NCBI GenBank assembly: GCA_964633465.1
Contig: CAZWGB010000012.1
Span: forward strand, 1 to 32,080
Origin: DTSX01 sp964633465
GTDB taxonomy: Bacteria > Pseudomonadota > Gammaproteobacteria > Steroidobacterales > UBA11654
Direction: 5' to 3'
Length of the DNA stretch: 32,080 nucleotides
Both the position numbers and the translations under genes were made by a program. Position 1 is the stretch's first letter, and each line of letters opens with the position of its first letter. Positions 15,900-24,827 of this stretch are shown here, in pieces. The notes under the pieces were generated by a model. The model worked only from the letters and a program-made list of their open reading frames with translations. It ran no database searches and was not told the origin of the DNA.

Positions 15900-17705
15900 A
15901 TGCAACCCACCAACACAAAAGATCCTCAGTACTATCATAAAGTCGTTGATTGCCAATGGGGATGTCCTGCCCATACTGACGTTCCTGGATATATTCGATT
16001 GATTGCTCAGGGCAAATATACCGAATCATACATATTGAATCGTGAGTCAAACGTTTTTCCAGGTATTTTAGGAAGAGTCTGTGACCGACCATGCGAACCA
16101 GTCTGCAGAAGAGTTAGGGTCGAGGATGAGCCCGTTGCAATTTGCCGATTAAAACGTGTTGCAGGTGATCTTAAGGATGATTTTAAAGATTTATTACCCC
16201 CAGTTCCTGAAAAGAAAAATGGGAAAAAAATAGCATGTATAGGAGCTGGATGTGCTTCCTTCACGGTAGCCAATGATTTGCTTCCCCTAGGTTACGAAAT
16301 TGATATCTTTGAGTCGCTTCCTGAAACTGGAGGTTTAATCAGAAGCAATATACCTAAATTCAGGCTGCCTCCCAGTGTTATTGACGAAGAGTTTGATGTC
16401 ATTGTCAGGCAGGGGGCCAATCTTCATCTGAATCATCCAATTGAAAGCATGAAAAATTTATTGGAGCAAGAGTATGATGCCATTTTTGTAGGCACTGGCG
16501 CTCCTAAAGGCAGAGAATTAGACTTACCTGGAAGATATGAAACCGATCAAATATTCGTTGGCATTGCTTGGTTGGAATCCGTGGCTTTTGAACACATCGA
16601 CAGTGTTGGCGAAAGGGTAATCATTGTTGGTGGTGGTAATACTGCTATGGATTGTTGCAGGTCTTCGCTCAGACTGGGTGGCAAGGATGTAAAAGTGATT
16701 TATCGAGGATCTCGGGACCGAATGAAATCTTCGGATTGGGAGCTGGAACCTGCTTTGGAAGAGGATATAGATTTGATTCTAAATCATTCACCAGAGGAAT
16801 ATGTGGTTGAAAAAGGCAAATTGGTAGGCATGCAGTTTGCCGAACTTGAGTGGGACCAAGATGAAGATGGGAGATTTACTTCAAAGAAAATTAACGAAGT
16901 AATTATACCCTGCGATACTGTCATTTTAGCTATTGGCCAGGAGAATTCATTTCCTTGGGTGGAAAGAGATATTGGCATGGAGTTTGATCAATGGGAAGTT
17001 CCTGTGGTTGATCCCGTAACTTACGAGTCTACAGTCAAAGGTGTTTTTTTTGGTGGTGATTCAGCATTCGGACCAAAAAACATTATTGAGGCTGTAGAGC
17101 ATGGGCATCAAGCAGCAATATCAATTGATAAATATTGTTACGCCAAGCCACTGACAGATCGTTTGGATTATGGCATGAATCTTATGTCGGCAAAAATGGG
17201 CATCCACGAATGGAGCTATAGCAATGATTACGATTACGACCAACGTTTTGAAGTACCAACCGTACCCATGGATAGCCGATTCAAAGATATCAACATTGAG
17301 GTTGAATTAGGTTTTGAACCAGGACAATTTCGCCGCGAAGTTGAACGTTGTTTAAATTGTGATATCCAAACAGATTTTGTGGCAAATCTTTGTATCGAAT
17401 GTGACGCTTGTATTGATGTCTGTCCAGTGGATTGTCTAATGATTACCGACAATGCAGATGAGGATGTTCTTCGCAGTAAAATTAAAACACCTGCTGAGAA
17501 TCCTGAGCAAGCCATCTATGTTTCTGAAGATTTACCACAGACTGGTCGAGTCATGATTAAGGATGAAGATGTTTGTATCCACTGCGGATTATGTGCCGAA
17601 CGTTGCCCAACTGCTGCTTGGGATATGAAGAAATTTGAATTACTCATACCCTATGCTATGGATGAAGAAAAACAAACCATTGAGAGGAAAGCAGAAGCAG
17701 GCTAA
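15900..17705 (+). CDS. GltD-like flavoprotein with N-terminal Fe-S domain and C-terminal two-cluster ferredoxin
   Basis: The 601-residue protein combines three parts. Residues 1-95 are the Fe-S helical domain of GltD/DPYD type, with Cys18, 22, 61, 65, 69 and 82. Residues 108-415 hold two dinucleotide folds: an FAD site with an altered GAGCASF (115-121) in place of GxGPAGL, an NAD(P) site VGGGNTAMD (243-251), and the FAD-closing GGDSAFGPKNIIEAVEHG. The C-terminal part has two [4Fe-4S] motifs at Cys498/501/504/508 and 559/562/565/569, plus extra Cys484, 487 and 512. It is followed by the alpha and beta subunits of a 2-oxoacid:ferredoxin oxidoreductase. The likely job is passing electrons between that enzyme and NAD(P). 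No strong Shine-Dalgarno is seen. Confidence 0.88.
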   Translation: MQPTNTKDPQYYHKVVDCQWGCPAHTDVPGYIRLIAQGKYTESYILNRESNVFPGILGRVCDRPCEPVCRRVRVEDEPVAICRLKRVAGDLKDDFKDLLPPVPEKKNGKKIACIGAGCASFTVANDLLPLGYEIDIFESLPETGGLIRSNIPKFRLPPSVIDEEFDVIVRQGANLHLNHPIESMKNLLEQEYDAIFVGTGAPKGRELDLPGRYETDQIFVGIAWLESVAFEHIDSVGERVIIVGGGNTAMDCCRSSLRLGGKDVKVIYRGSRDRMKSSDWELEPALEEDIDLILNHSPEEYVVEKGKLVGMQFAELEWDQDEDGRFTSKKINEVIIPCDTVILAIGQENSFPWVERDIGMEFDQWEVPVVDPVTYESTVKGVFFGGDSAFGPKNIIEAVEHGHQAAISIDKYCYAKPLTDRLDYGMNLMSAKMGIHEWSYSNDYDYDQRFEVPTVPMDSRFKDINIEVELGFEPGQFRREVERCLNCDIQTDFVANLCIECDACIDVCPVDCLMITDNADEDVLRSKIKTPAENPEQAIYVSEDLPQTGRVMIKDEDVCIHCGLCAERCPTAAWDMKKFELLIPYAMDEEKQTIERKAEAG

Positions 17706-17706
17706 A

Positions 17707-19515
17707 GTGAGCAAAGCAAGCTACAATAATTTCACAGTCAAGTTTGCAAATGTAAATGGCACAGGGTCATCCAGTGCAAATGGCCTATTCATGAAAAGTA
17801 TTTTCCGCATGGGAATACCTGTAGTAGGCAAAAATTATTTCCCTTCTAACATCCAGGGGCTCCCCACGTGGTATGAAGTCAGGGCCAGTGAGGCAGGATA
17901 CCTTGCTCCTTCAGGGGGTGTAGACATCATGGTGGCAATGAATGCTGAAACCTATGATCAAGATCTTGCAATCGTGGATGCAGGAGGCTATCTGCTCTAT
18001 GACTCAACGTGGCCCAGAGAAAATCTAATGTCGAGGGATGATATCACTATTTTAGGTGTGCCTTTGGCAAGAATGTGCAATGAAAACTTTGACAATGCAA
18101 GGGCTCGTACGTTAATGAAGAACACAGCCTATGTAGGCAGCTTAGCTGCTTTACTGAATATGGACATGTCGGTCATAGAACAGTTACTTTTGGATATTTT
18201 TGGTTCCAAAACCAATCTTATTGATGCAAACAAGACGGCACTGCAGTTGGGTCACGATTATGCAACATCAAATTTCGAATGTCCTCTTCCTTTTGAAACA
18301 AAGTCTAGCAACAAAACAGAAGGCTACATCATGATTGATGGCAATGCCACAGCTGCTTTAGGTTGTCTTTATGCTGGTGCAACTGTGGGCTCTTGGTACC
18401 CAATTACTCCTTCCACATCCCTTATGGATTCTTTTAGAGGTTACTGTGACATATTTCGTAAAGATGAAGAAACGGGAAAAAATAATTATGCAATTATTCA
18501 GGCTGAAGATGAATTGGCAGCCATTGGCATTGCCTTGGGTGCTGGTTGGAATGGATGCAGATCTTTTACACCTACAAGTGGCCCAGGCATTTCTTTGATG
18601 AATGAATTCCTAGGATTTGGTTACTATGCTGAAATACCAACAGTGGTTTTTGATGTACAAAGAACTGGACCATCAACAGGTATGCCCACAAGAACCCAAC
18701 AAGGAGATATTTTAGCTTGTGCATATGCTTCTCATGGGGATACACGCCATGTTTGTCTGTATCCTTCGGACCCAGAAGAAGCGTTCCACTTTTCAGTCAA
18801 GGCTTTTGATTTGGCAGATCAGTTGCAAACACCTGTGATTCTTCTTTCAGATCTTGATATTGGTATGAATGATTGGATGATTAAAGACCTCACTTGGGAT
18901 AAAGATTACACCCCCAATCATGGCAAGGTGCTGAACACAAAAGAGTTAGAGGAGATGGAAAATTTCTACCGCTATCTTGACAAAGATGGTGACGGTATCC
19001 CATACAGAACAATACCGGGTGGTCATCCAAAGGGTTCTTATTTCACCAGAGGTTCTGGCCACAACAAACTGGGTGCGTACACTGAGGATGCCCAGGAATA
19101 TCAAGACTTGGTTGACAGGCTTCTGGTGAAGTGGGAAACAGCAAAGGATTTAGTGCCAAAACCCATTATTGATTTTTCTGATTCCAACGATTATGCAATT
19201 CTTTCTATAGGTAGCTGCGATGATGCGATTCGAGAGGCAAGAGATACATTGAGTGAAAAAGGCTTGAGTTTTAATTATTTAAGAATTAGAGCATTTCCTT
19301 TTGCCAAGGAAATTGAGGATTTTTTAAAAGTTCATGAAAAAATTTTTGTGGTTGAACAGAACCGAGATGGCCAGTTGCAAAAACTACTATCGATGGAAAC
19401 AGGCACACATATGGAAAAGTTAGATTCAATCAGGATGTATGATGGTATTCCCATATATTCTGGAAATCTTGTTAAGGAAATATTAAACAGACTGAGAGAA
19501 AATGAAGCGTCATGA
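17707..19515 (+). CDS. korA: 2-oxoacid:acceptor oxidoreductase, fused gamma-alpha subunit
   Basis: The 602-residue protein starts at GTG 17707, one base after the preceding stop. CAGG lies five bases upstream, and this removes an unlikely 24-residue overlap in the open frame. Residues about 8-185 are a gamma domain (VNGTGSSSANG, NIQGLPTWYEVR). The rest is the alpha subunit with YPITPST (231-237), EDELAAIGIALGA, TSGPGISLM and the DKDGDGIPYRT region found in KorA proteins. Fused gamma-alpha enzymes occur in aerobes such as mycobacteria and haloarchaea and tolerate oxygen better than anaerobic forms. With KorB it converts a 2-oxoacid plus CoA to acyl-CoA and CO2. Whether the substrate is 2-oxoglutarate, pyruvate or another acid is not settled. 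Confidence 0.9.
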   Translation: MSKASYNNFTVKFANVNGTGSSSANGLFMKSIFRMGIPVVGKNYFPSNIQGLPTWYEVRASEAGYLAPSGGVDIMVAMNAETYDQDLAIVDAGGYLLYDSTWPRENLMSRDDITILGVPLARMCNENFDNARARTLMKNTAYVGSLAALLNMDMSVIEQLLLDIFGSKTNLIDANKTALQLGHDYATSNFECPLPFETKSSNKTEGYIMIDGNATAALGCLYAGATVGSWYPITPSTSLMDSFRGYCDIFRKDEETGKNNYAIIQAEDELAAIGIALGAGWNGCRSFTPTSGPGISLMNEFLGFGYYAEIPTVVFDVQRTGPSTGMPTRTQQGDILACAYASHGDTRHVCLYPSDPEEAFHFSVKAFDLADQLQTPVILLSDLDIGMNDWMIKDLTWDKDYTPNHGKVLNTKELEEMENFYRYLDKDGDGIPYRTIPGGHPKGSYFTRGSGHNKLGAYTEDAQEYQDLVDRLLVKWETAKDLVPKPIIDFSDSNDYAILSIGSCDDAIREARDTLSEKGLSFNYLRIRAFPFAKEIEDFLKVHEKIFVVEQNRDGQLQKLLSMETGTHMEKLDSIRMYDGIPIYSGNLVKEILNRLRENEAS

Positions 19516-20567
19516 GTTATATTAAAAAACCAAAAATTTTACGAGACAATGCAAAGCGCAATGAGCTAGATATGACATATGACGATTACGAAGGCTCAAT
19601 GTCGACACTCTGTGCCGGTTGTGGACATGATTCAATTACAGGTGCGATCATTGAGACTGTTTTTGATCTTAACATTCCTCCTCATAGGATGATTAAATTA
19701 AGCGGTATTGGTTGTTCATCCAAAACTCCTGCATATTTCGCGAGCCAATCACATGGCTTTAATGCAGTTCACGGCAGGATGCCATCTGTTGCAACAGGAG
19801 CTCAATCTGCCAACAGCGACATGTATTACATAGGTGTTTCTGGAGATGGAGATACTCTTTCAATTGGTATGGGACAGTTTTCTCATGCAATAAGACGAAA
19901 TTTAAACATGCTTTATATCATAGAGAATAATGGTGTTTATGGCTTGACCAAAGGGCAATTTTCAGCCTCAGCTGATGTTGGGTCCACAGCAAAAAAAGGG
20001 GCACCCAATATGCAAACGCCAATTGATCCTTGCCAAGTCGCAATTTCAATGGGAGCAACTTTTGTTGCACGAAGTTTTTCTGGCGATAGAGATCAACTAG
20101 TGCCCCTGCTTAAAACTGGCTTGATGCACAGAGGCTTTGCGTTAGTCGATGTTATATCTCCATGTGTTACCTTCAATGACCATGAAGGCTCTACCAAGAG
20201 TTATATGCACACAAGAGAAAATAAAAATGAAGCCGTCTATACTGATTACATCCATCCACTCACTGAAATCAATGTTGATTATGCCGAAGGATCAACGATA
20301 AAAGTAGATCTCCATAATGGTGGCAAAGTCATACTGAACAAAGCACATAAAAACTATAGTCCGATCGATCGTAGCGATGCCATCAGAGGTGTTCGTGAAT
20401 CAAATGATAAAGGTGAGATACTTACAGGTTTGCTTTATATTGATGAAAACCAGTCAGATTTTATTGAAAATGAAAATACAGTTGAAACACCACTCAATGA
20501 ACTTTCTTTTCAAAGCTTATGCCCCGGTTCTGGGCAAATGGCAGAACTTCAAAAACGCTATAAGTGA
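19512..20567 (+). CDS. korB: 2-oxoacid:acceptor oxidoreductase, beta (TPP) subunit
   Basis: This 351-residue subunit binds thiamine diphosphate: GDGD (111-114) and Asn140 in IIENNGVYG form the TPP/Mg motif. It also binds one [4Fe-4S] cluster, with likely ligands Cys34, Cys37, Cys68 (GIGCSSKTP) and Cys218 (SPCVTFNDHEG). The Cys34-to-Cys68 spacing equals that in characterised archaeal beta subunits. CGHDSITGAIIE and PSVATGAQSAN are family signatures. Its ATG overlaps the korA stop (ATGA), indicating translational coupling and equal dosage. A C-terminal extension after about 290 ends in LCPGSGQMAELQKRYK. Confidence 0.93.
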   Translation: MSYIKKPKILRDNAKRNELDMTYDDYEGSMSTLCAGCGHDSITGAIIETVFDLNIPPHRMIKLSGIGCSSKTPAYFASQSHGFNAVHGRMPSVATGAQSANSDMYYIGVSGDGDTLSIGMGQFSHAIRRNLNMLYIIENNGVYGLTKGQFSASADVGSTAKKGAPNMQTPIDPCQVAISMGATFVARSFSGDRDQLVPLLKTGLMHRGFALVDVISPCVTFNDHEGSTKSYMHTRENKNEAVYTDYIHPLTEINVDYAEGSTIKVDLHNGGKVILNKAHKNYSPIDRSDAIRGVRESNDKGEILTGLLYIDENQSDFIENENTVETPLNELSFQSLCPGSGQMAELQKRYK

Positions 20568-20580
20568 TCATCCGGTTTTA

Positions 20581-22047
20581 GTGAAAACCGTCATAATCAA
20601 CAGAGAAAATTCTCGAAAGTTAATCCTTGGTATATTTACTAGCATTTTCTTGGTCAGTGCTTTATCGGCTGAGACCAACTCAAAGGAATTGCCGCAGAGC
20701 TTAGCAAGCATTCTGGCTGAGCAAAGTATTCCAATGAATACTCTCAGTCTTGTTGTCCAAGAAGTTCATTCAAAGAAGCCAATTGTGGCTGTAAATCCAA
20801 GAACATTGAGACAACCAGCATCTTTAGCAAAATTATTTACCACCTTTATTGCTTTGGACTATCTTGGGCCAGGTTATCAATGGCAGACGGAAATTTTTTC
20901 TTCAGATTCAATACTTGATGGTTCGACAGAATATCTAATATTCCGAGGGTCTGGAGACCCATATCTTACAAAGGAAAATATTTGGTTGATTGTTAATCAG
21001 TTACAAAACTTGGGTCTTAAAACCATCGAAAATGGATTACTTTTGGATCAATCTTATTTTGAGGCCAATCAATCCAATTCTGGAGATTTTGATAACGAAC
21101 CACTACGCCCCTATAATTTAATGCCATCAGCCCTATCAGCAAATTTTAATACGGTTGATTTTACACTGGCACCAAACAGCACCAAAGGTTCAGTGGATAT
21201 TTCTTTCAATACTTTGCCTACAAACATCATCTTTGATAACAAAATGAAATTGGGGAAAGGGCAATGTCACAATTTTATGGATGCAGTCGAGTTTAACGAA
21301 AGCCAAAGTAATAAAGTGGTGACCATTTCAGTTGAGGGTTATTTTCCAGAGGATTGTACCAAGGTTGAGCATGAGCTATCGCTAACCAATACCAATCATT
21401 ACTTTCACAGCATTTTTTCTGATTTTTGGCATCTATCAGGAGGAGAATTCAAAGGTTATGCGGTAGAAACAGCAAAGAAAAATCTTGGAAAACCATTGCT
21501 GATCCATAATTCACCACCGTTAACAGAGATTATTAGGTTCACCAACAAAGACAGTAACAATTTTATGAGCAGGCAAATATTCCTAACGTTGGGTAATCAC
21601 CAAAAAAAGCAGGTTGCTACTTTACAAGCATCACGCATGGTTGTGCGTTTTATGTTGGATAAATATGGAATTGATTTTCAAGATCAATTTTTAGATAACG
21701 GTTCCGGATTATCACGCAAAAACCGTATTCGTGCTGAAACTGTGTCCCAATTATTGATGAAAATTTATCAACATCCTCTGCGAGCTGAGTTTATCTCTTC
21801 TCTTCCGATATCAGGTATTGATGGAACCACCAAAAAGCGGTTTAAAAAATTCCCTCTCAAAGAAAGAATGCATTTAAAAACTGGAACTATCAATGGTGTT
21901 AAAGGTCTTGCTGGTTATGTTAAAGGGCTATCAGGCAAAGAATACGTCGTGGTTTTTATGCACAACGATTTTTCAGAATTCACCTATAAAACGAAACCGT
22001 TTCAAGATGCTTTTTTAACTTGGGTTGTGCAAGACCACAAATGGTAG
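20581..22047 (+). CDS. dacB: D-alanyl-D-alanine carboxypeptidase/endopeptidase (PBP4 type)
   Basis: This periplasmic peptidoglycan-trimming enzyme (family S13) has 488 residues from the GTG at 20581. That start gives a clean signal peptide: a basic start, the core LILGIFTSIFLVSALSA, and cleavage before ET. The three catalytic motifs are present: SLAK (Ser81, Lys84) in QPASLAKLF, SNN (Ser325) in KDSNNFMSR, and KTG (Lys433) in LKTGTINGVKG. DNGSGLSR ahead of the third motif is typical of PBP4. The open frame extends upstream inside korB in another phase, but that part lacks protein-like character. It starts 13 bases after the korB stop, without a strong Shine-Dalgarno, so it may depend on korB translation. 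It is convergent with msrQ. Confidence 0.9.
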   Translation: MKTVIINRENSRKLILGIFTSIFLVSALSAETNSKELPQSLASILAEQSIPMNTLSLVVQEVHSKKPIVAVNPRTLRQPASLAKLFTTFIALDYLGPGYQWQTEIFSSDSILDGSTEYLIFRGSGDPYLTKENIWLIVNQLQNLGLKTIENGLLLDQSYFEANQSNSGDFDNEPLRPYNLMPSALSANFNTVDFTLAPNSTKGSVDISFNTLPTNIIFDNKMKLGKGQCHNFMDAVEFNESQSNKVVTISVEGYFPEDCTKVEHELSLTNTNHYFHSIFSDFWHLSGGEFKGYAVETAKKNLGKPLLIHNSPPLTEIIRFTNKDSNNFMSRQIFLTLGNHQKKQVATLQASRMVVRFMLDKYGIDFQDQFLDNGSGLSRKNRIRAETVSQLLMKIYQHPLRAEFISSLPISGIDGTTKKRFKKFPLKERMHLKTGTINGVKGLAGYVKGLSGKEYVVVFMHNDFSEFTYKTKPFQDAFLTWVVQDHKW

Positions 22048-22067
22048 TGTATAAAGATTGAATGTTT

Positions 22068-22646
22068 TTATTTTTTTACTGCGGTGTTTTTCAATCTCCA
22101 TAACATCAGAATGCTGATAATAACAATATATATCACAGCCTCTAATTCGACTGTTTTGGCCTGCCAAAAATAATGCCAAACTGCTAAAACAACAGCAGTG
22201 TAGACAATGCCACTGATTGTAGACCGATTTTTGTTGAACCAAGGTTGTAACCCTTTGTGTGAAGCAATACCCATAAACAACAAACACAGAAACCCACCCC
22301 ATCCAACAAGCAGATAAGGGGTTTCAATAATATCAACTATGATAATTTTAATGTCCCCACTTTGATCAAAAATTGCATAGCTTAAAAAATGCATGAGCGA
22401 ATAAAAGAATGCTACCAGACCCATTGGTTTAGGAAATTGTCGAAAAAAAGCAATGTCTGAATAATAACCTAGTGGTGTTAATAGAAGCGTAACAATTAGA
22501 ATTCTCAAGCCCCAGTCACCGGTTGTGTGAATGATTGTCTCAATAGGATTGGCACCAAGGCCCCCATAAACACCCAGCGCTTTTAAAATAAGATCGAAAA
22601 AAGGGATGAGGCTGATGAGAGTTATTAATCGGACGGTGTTTTTCAT
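22068..22646 (-). CDS. msrQ: Heme b membrane subunit of the periplasmic methionine sulfoxide reductase
   Basis: The 192-residue integral membrane protein has about five to six hydrophobic helices. It has the MsrQ-type GANPIETIIHTTGDWGLR start and candidate heme histidines His86 (SLMHFLSY), His130 (ASHKG) and His158 (AVWHYFW). It belongs to the ferric-reductase-like transmembrane family and feeds electrons from quinol or flavin to MsrP. The gene starts 47 bases downstream of the msrP stop on the same strand, the standard order. Confidence 0.92.
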   Translation of the reverse strand: MKNTVRLITLISLIPFFDLILKALGVYGGLGANPIETIIHTTGDWGLRILIVTLLLTPLGYYSDIAFFRQFPKPMGLVAFFYSLMHFLSYAIFDQSGDIKIIIVDIIETPYLLVGWGGFLCLLFMGIASHKGLQPWFNKNRSTISGIVYTAVVLAVWHYFWQAKTVELEAVIYIVIISILMLWRLKNTAVKK

Positions 22647-22693
22647 CTAGTTGTTAGTGAATCTAGTAAATTGGATCAATTAATAGGAAATAT

Positions 22694-23656
22694 CTAAAAA
22701 TTCTTTCTTAGATCTACGGTTCGGTACAAGTCAGCAACTTCTTCAGCGTAACCATTAAACATGAGAGTGGGTTGTTTTGCAGCAAATAATCCAGATCCTA
22801 TGCGTCGTTCCCGAGCTTGACTCCATCTTGGATGATTCACCGTCGGATTTACATTTGCATAAAATCCATACTCATTTGGAGCTGCTAAATTCCAAGTTGT
22901 TTTGGGTCTTTTCTCTTGAAAAGAAATTTTGACAATGGATTTAATGCTCTTAAATCCATATTTCCAAGGTATCACTAAACGTATAGGTGCGCCGTTTTGA
23001 TTCGTCAATTCACGTCCATAGAGTCCTACAGCAAGAAATGCTAAAGGATGTGTCGCCTCCTCAATGGTGAGTCCTTCAATGTAAGGCCAATCTAGGATAC
23101 GCCGTTTTTGACCAGGCATTTCGCTGGGTCTAAATATTGACTCAAAGGCTACATATTTGGCTTTGGAATTGGGTTGAGATTTTTTAATGAAATCCATGAG
23201 AGAAATACCAACCCATGGAATGACCATTGACCAGGCTTCGACACATCGCAGCCGATAAATACGTTCTTGAAGTTGATGCGATGCAATAATATCTTCATAG
23301 GCAAGTGTTCCGGTTTTTTCAGCTTCCCCTGTGACCAAGACCGTCCAGGGTTTTGGTTTGAAGTTACCACTGTAACGATAAGGGTCTGACTTTCCCAAAC
23401 CGAATTCATAAAAATTGTTATAGGTGGTAATCTCCTCGAAACTATTGACAGTTTCAGTTGTAGAGAATTCAGAGTTTCTTGTAAACGTCAGGTTATCTCT
23501 TTTGATTGCATGATTATCTGCAAGAACAGACGCTAAGGGTGTGCTTGCTGAGATTATACCAATTGATTTAATCAGGTTTCTCCGGTTGAGATAGGCTTTC
23601 TCAGGAGTGATCTCAAACGACTTTATTTTTTTTTCATTCTTGATAAGAACAGTCAT
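22694..23656 (-). CDS. msrP: Periplasmic methionine sulfoxide reductase, molybdopterin subunit
   Basis: The 320-residue protein repairs oxidised methionine in envelope proteins. It carries a Tat signal (YLNRRNLIKS, Arg25-Arg26) followed by a hydrophobic stretch ending in SVLA. The molybdenum ligand is Cys138 in YRLRCVEAWSMVIPWVG. Other family marks are EITPEKAYLNRRN near the start, ELTNQNGAPIRLVIPWKYGFKSIKSI, and NEYGFYANVNP near the C-terminus. It is expressed divergently from the TRAP-type lipoprotein gene. The shared upstream region holds a pair of direct repeats. Confidence 0.95.
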   Translation of the reverse strand: MTVLIKNEKKIKSFEITPEKAYLNRRNLIKSIGIISASTPLASVLADNHAIKRDNLTFTRNSEFSTTETVNSFEEITTYNNFYEFGLGKSDPYRYSGNFKPKPWTVLVTGEAEKTGTLAYEDIIASHQLQERIYRLRCVEAWSMVIPWVGISLMDFIKKSQPNSKAKYVAFESIFRPSEMPGQKRRILDWPYIEGLTIEEATHPLAFLAVGLYGRELTNQNGAPIRLVIPWKYGFKSIKSIVKISFQEKRPKTTWNLAAPNEYGFYANVNPTVNHPRWSQARERRIGSGLFAAKQPTLMFNGYAEEVADLYRTVDLRKNF

Positions 23657-23702
23657 AGCTTGATTTGATGATTAGTATTTTTACTGTCAATTTTCGTATA
23701 TT

Positions 23703-23745
23703 AACTGATTCGAAGAAAGACATATAACCGATTCGAAGATAGACA
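23703..23745. repeat. Two 20-base direct repeats between msrP and the TRAP lipoprotein gene
   Basis: AACTGATTCGAAGAAAGACA (23703-23722) and AACCGATTCGAAGATAGACA (23726-23745) match at 18 of 20 positions, with a period of 23 bases. Each copy contains the palindrome TTCGAA. They lie 47-89 bases upstream of the msrP start and 51-93 bases upstream of the lipoprotein start, where a regulator acting on either gene could bind. The regulator is unknown. Confidence 0.6.
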
Positions 23746-23795
23746 CAAAAAATATCTGATGAGACAATAATGCGATTCACCAATTTTAGGCACGC

Positions 23796-24809
23796 ATGCA
23801 ATTCCGTTTATACACAATAGTTTTTTTGATGCTACTTGTTCTCAGCTGTGATTCATCCACTGAATCAGATGTCATTGAAATGACAGTTGCTGGAACGGCT
23901 ATACCAAACACAGTTGGAGAAGAACATTTCCTCAATTTTAAAACGGCAGTTGATGCACAATCAGAAGGTACTCTAAAATTGAAAATGTTGGTACATGGTC
24001 AACTGGGTTCTGAAGAGAATTTGGTATCTGGGCTTAGAAGAGATAGGGTACACTTTGCAAATCTATCAGCCATTATAACTTCAACATTGATTCCGGAGAC
24101 AGCGCTGCTTTACGCTCCCTATCTTTTTGACAATGAAGAAGAAGCTGATTTTGTTTATGACAACTACCTTACTCAGATATTTACTGAGCTCCTTGCTGCA
24201 AGAGGGTTACAGTTTATATCATGGAGCGAGATAGGTTTTCATAATGTTTACGGTAAGGAACCCATTTTGCTTCCAGAAGAGGCTAAAGGTAAGAGATACA
24301 GGGTTTCCGCAAGCTTGAGTTCACGTTATTTTGCTGAAGCGATCGGAGCAGATTTGATCCCTATGGGTTATGCTGAAATTGTGCAGTCCTTGCAAACGGG
24401 CTTGATTGAAGCAGGGGACAATTCAGTTGCTTTATACGCGAAAAGAGGCATTGATCAAGAAGCACCGCATTACACCCTAACCCAACATTCACTGGGAATG
24501 TCAATTATGGTCGCGAGAAAAGTTTGGTGGGATCAATTGACGTCCAGACAGCAAGAGATCATCACAAATGCATGGCCCGAAGCAACAATTTTGAGACAAT
24601 CACTGCGGCAAGAAGTAGCGAGAGATCTGGCAAACGCCGCATCATTGGGGATTGTAGTTCATGCACTATCGGAATCGGATCGTGAGCTCTGGAAACAGGC
24701 AACACAAGGGCAAGTAGAACGCCTAGCTATTGAAATCGGTGGGCGTGCTAAAGAAGTTCTTGATTTGATTTCAGAAGGGAAAAAACAATTTCAAATGTCA
24801 TTAAATTAA
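23796..24809 (+). CDS. TRAP-type (DctP family) solute-binding lipoprotein
   Basis: The 337-residue protein has the DctP fold signature: VAGTAIPNTVGEEHFLNFKTAVDAQSEG-type opening, LVHGQLGSEENLVSGLRRDRVHFAN, and the middle part KRYRVSASLSSRYFAEAIGADLIPMGYAEIVQSLQTGLIEAGDN, where the conserved arginine usually binds a carboxylate. Its signal ends in a lipobox, LVLSC (Cys18), with Asp at the next position. In E. coli that rule keeps a lipoprotein in the inner membrane. A modest Shine-Dalgarno (TAGG, five bases away) supports the start. TRAP membrane subunits DctQ and DctM are absent here; an MFS transporter follows after 18 bases instead. Confidence 0.88.
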   Translation: MQFRLYTIVFLMLLVLSCDSSTESDVIEMTVAGTAIPNTVGEEHFLNFKTAVDAQSEGTLKLKMLVHGQLGSEENLVSGLRRDRVHFANLSAIITSTLIPETALLYAPYLFDNEEEADFVYDNYLTQIFTELLAARGLQFISWSEIGFHNVYGKEPILLPEEAKGKRYRVSASLSSRYFAEAIGADLIPMGYAEIVQSLQTGLIEAGDNSVALYAKRGIDQEAPHYTLTQHSLGMSIMVARKVWWDQLTSRQQEIITNAWPEATILRQSLRQEVARDLANAASLGIVVHALSESDRELWKQATQGQVERLAIEIGGRAKEVLDLISEGKKQFQMSLN

Positions 24810-24827
24810 ATAATAATCTTTACTGCC

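Noticed and set aside
17635..17706. Upstream extension of the korA frame into the flavoprotein gene
   Set aside because: Lysine-rich non-family sequence; GTG 17707 has a ribosome-site-like CAGG and matches the gamma-domain start.
20377..20580. Upstream extension of the dacB frame inside korB
   Set aside because: korB is clearly the coding frame there, and the GTG at 20581 gives a proper signal peptide.
22015..22302. Open frame on the minus strand overlapping msrQ and the end of dacB
   Set aside because: Out-of-phase shadow of msrQ with no recognisable domain; msrQ frame has clear family motifs.
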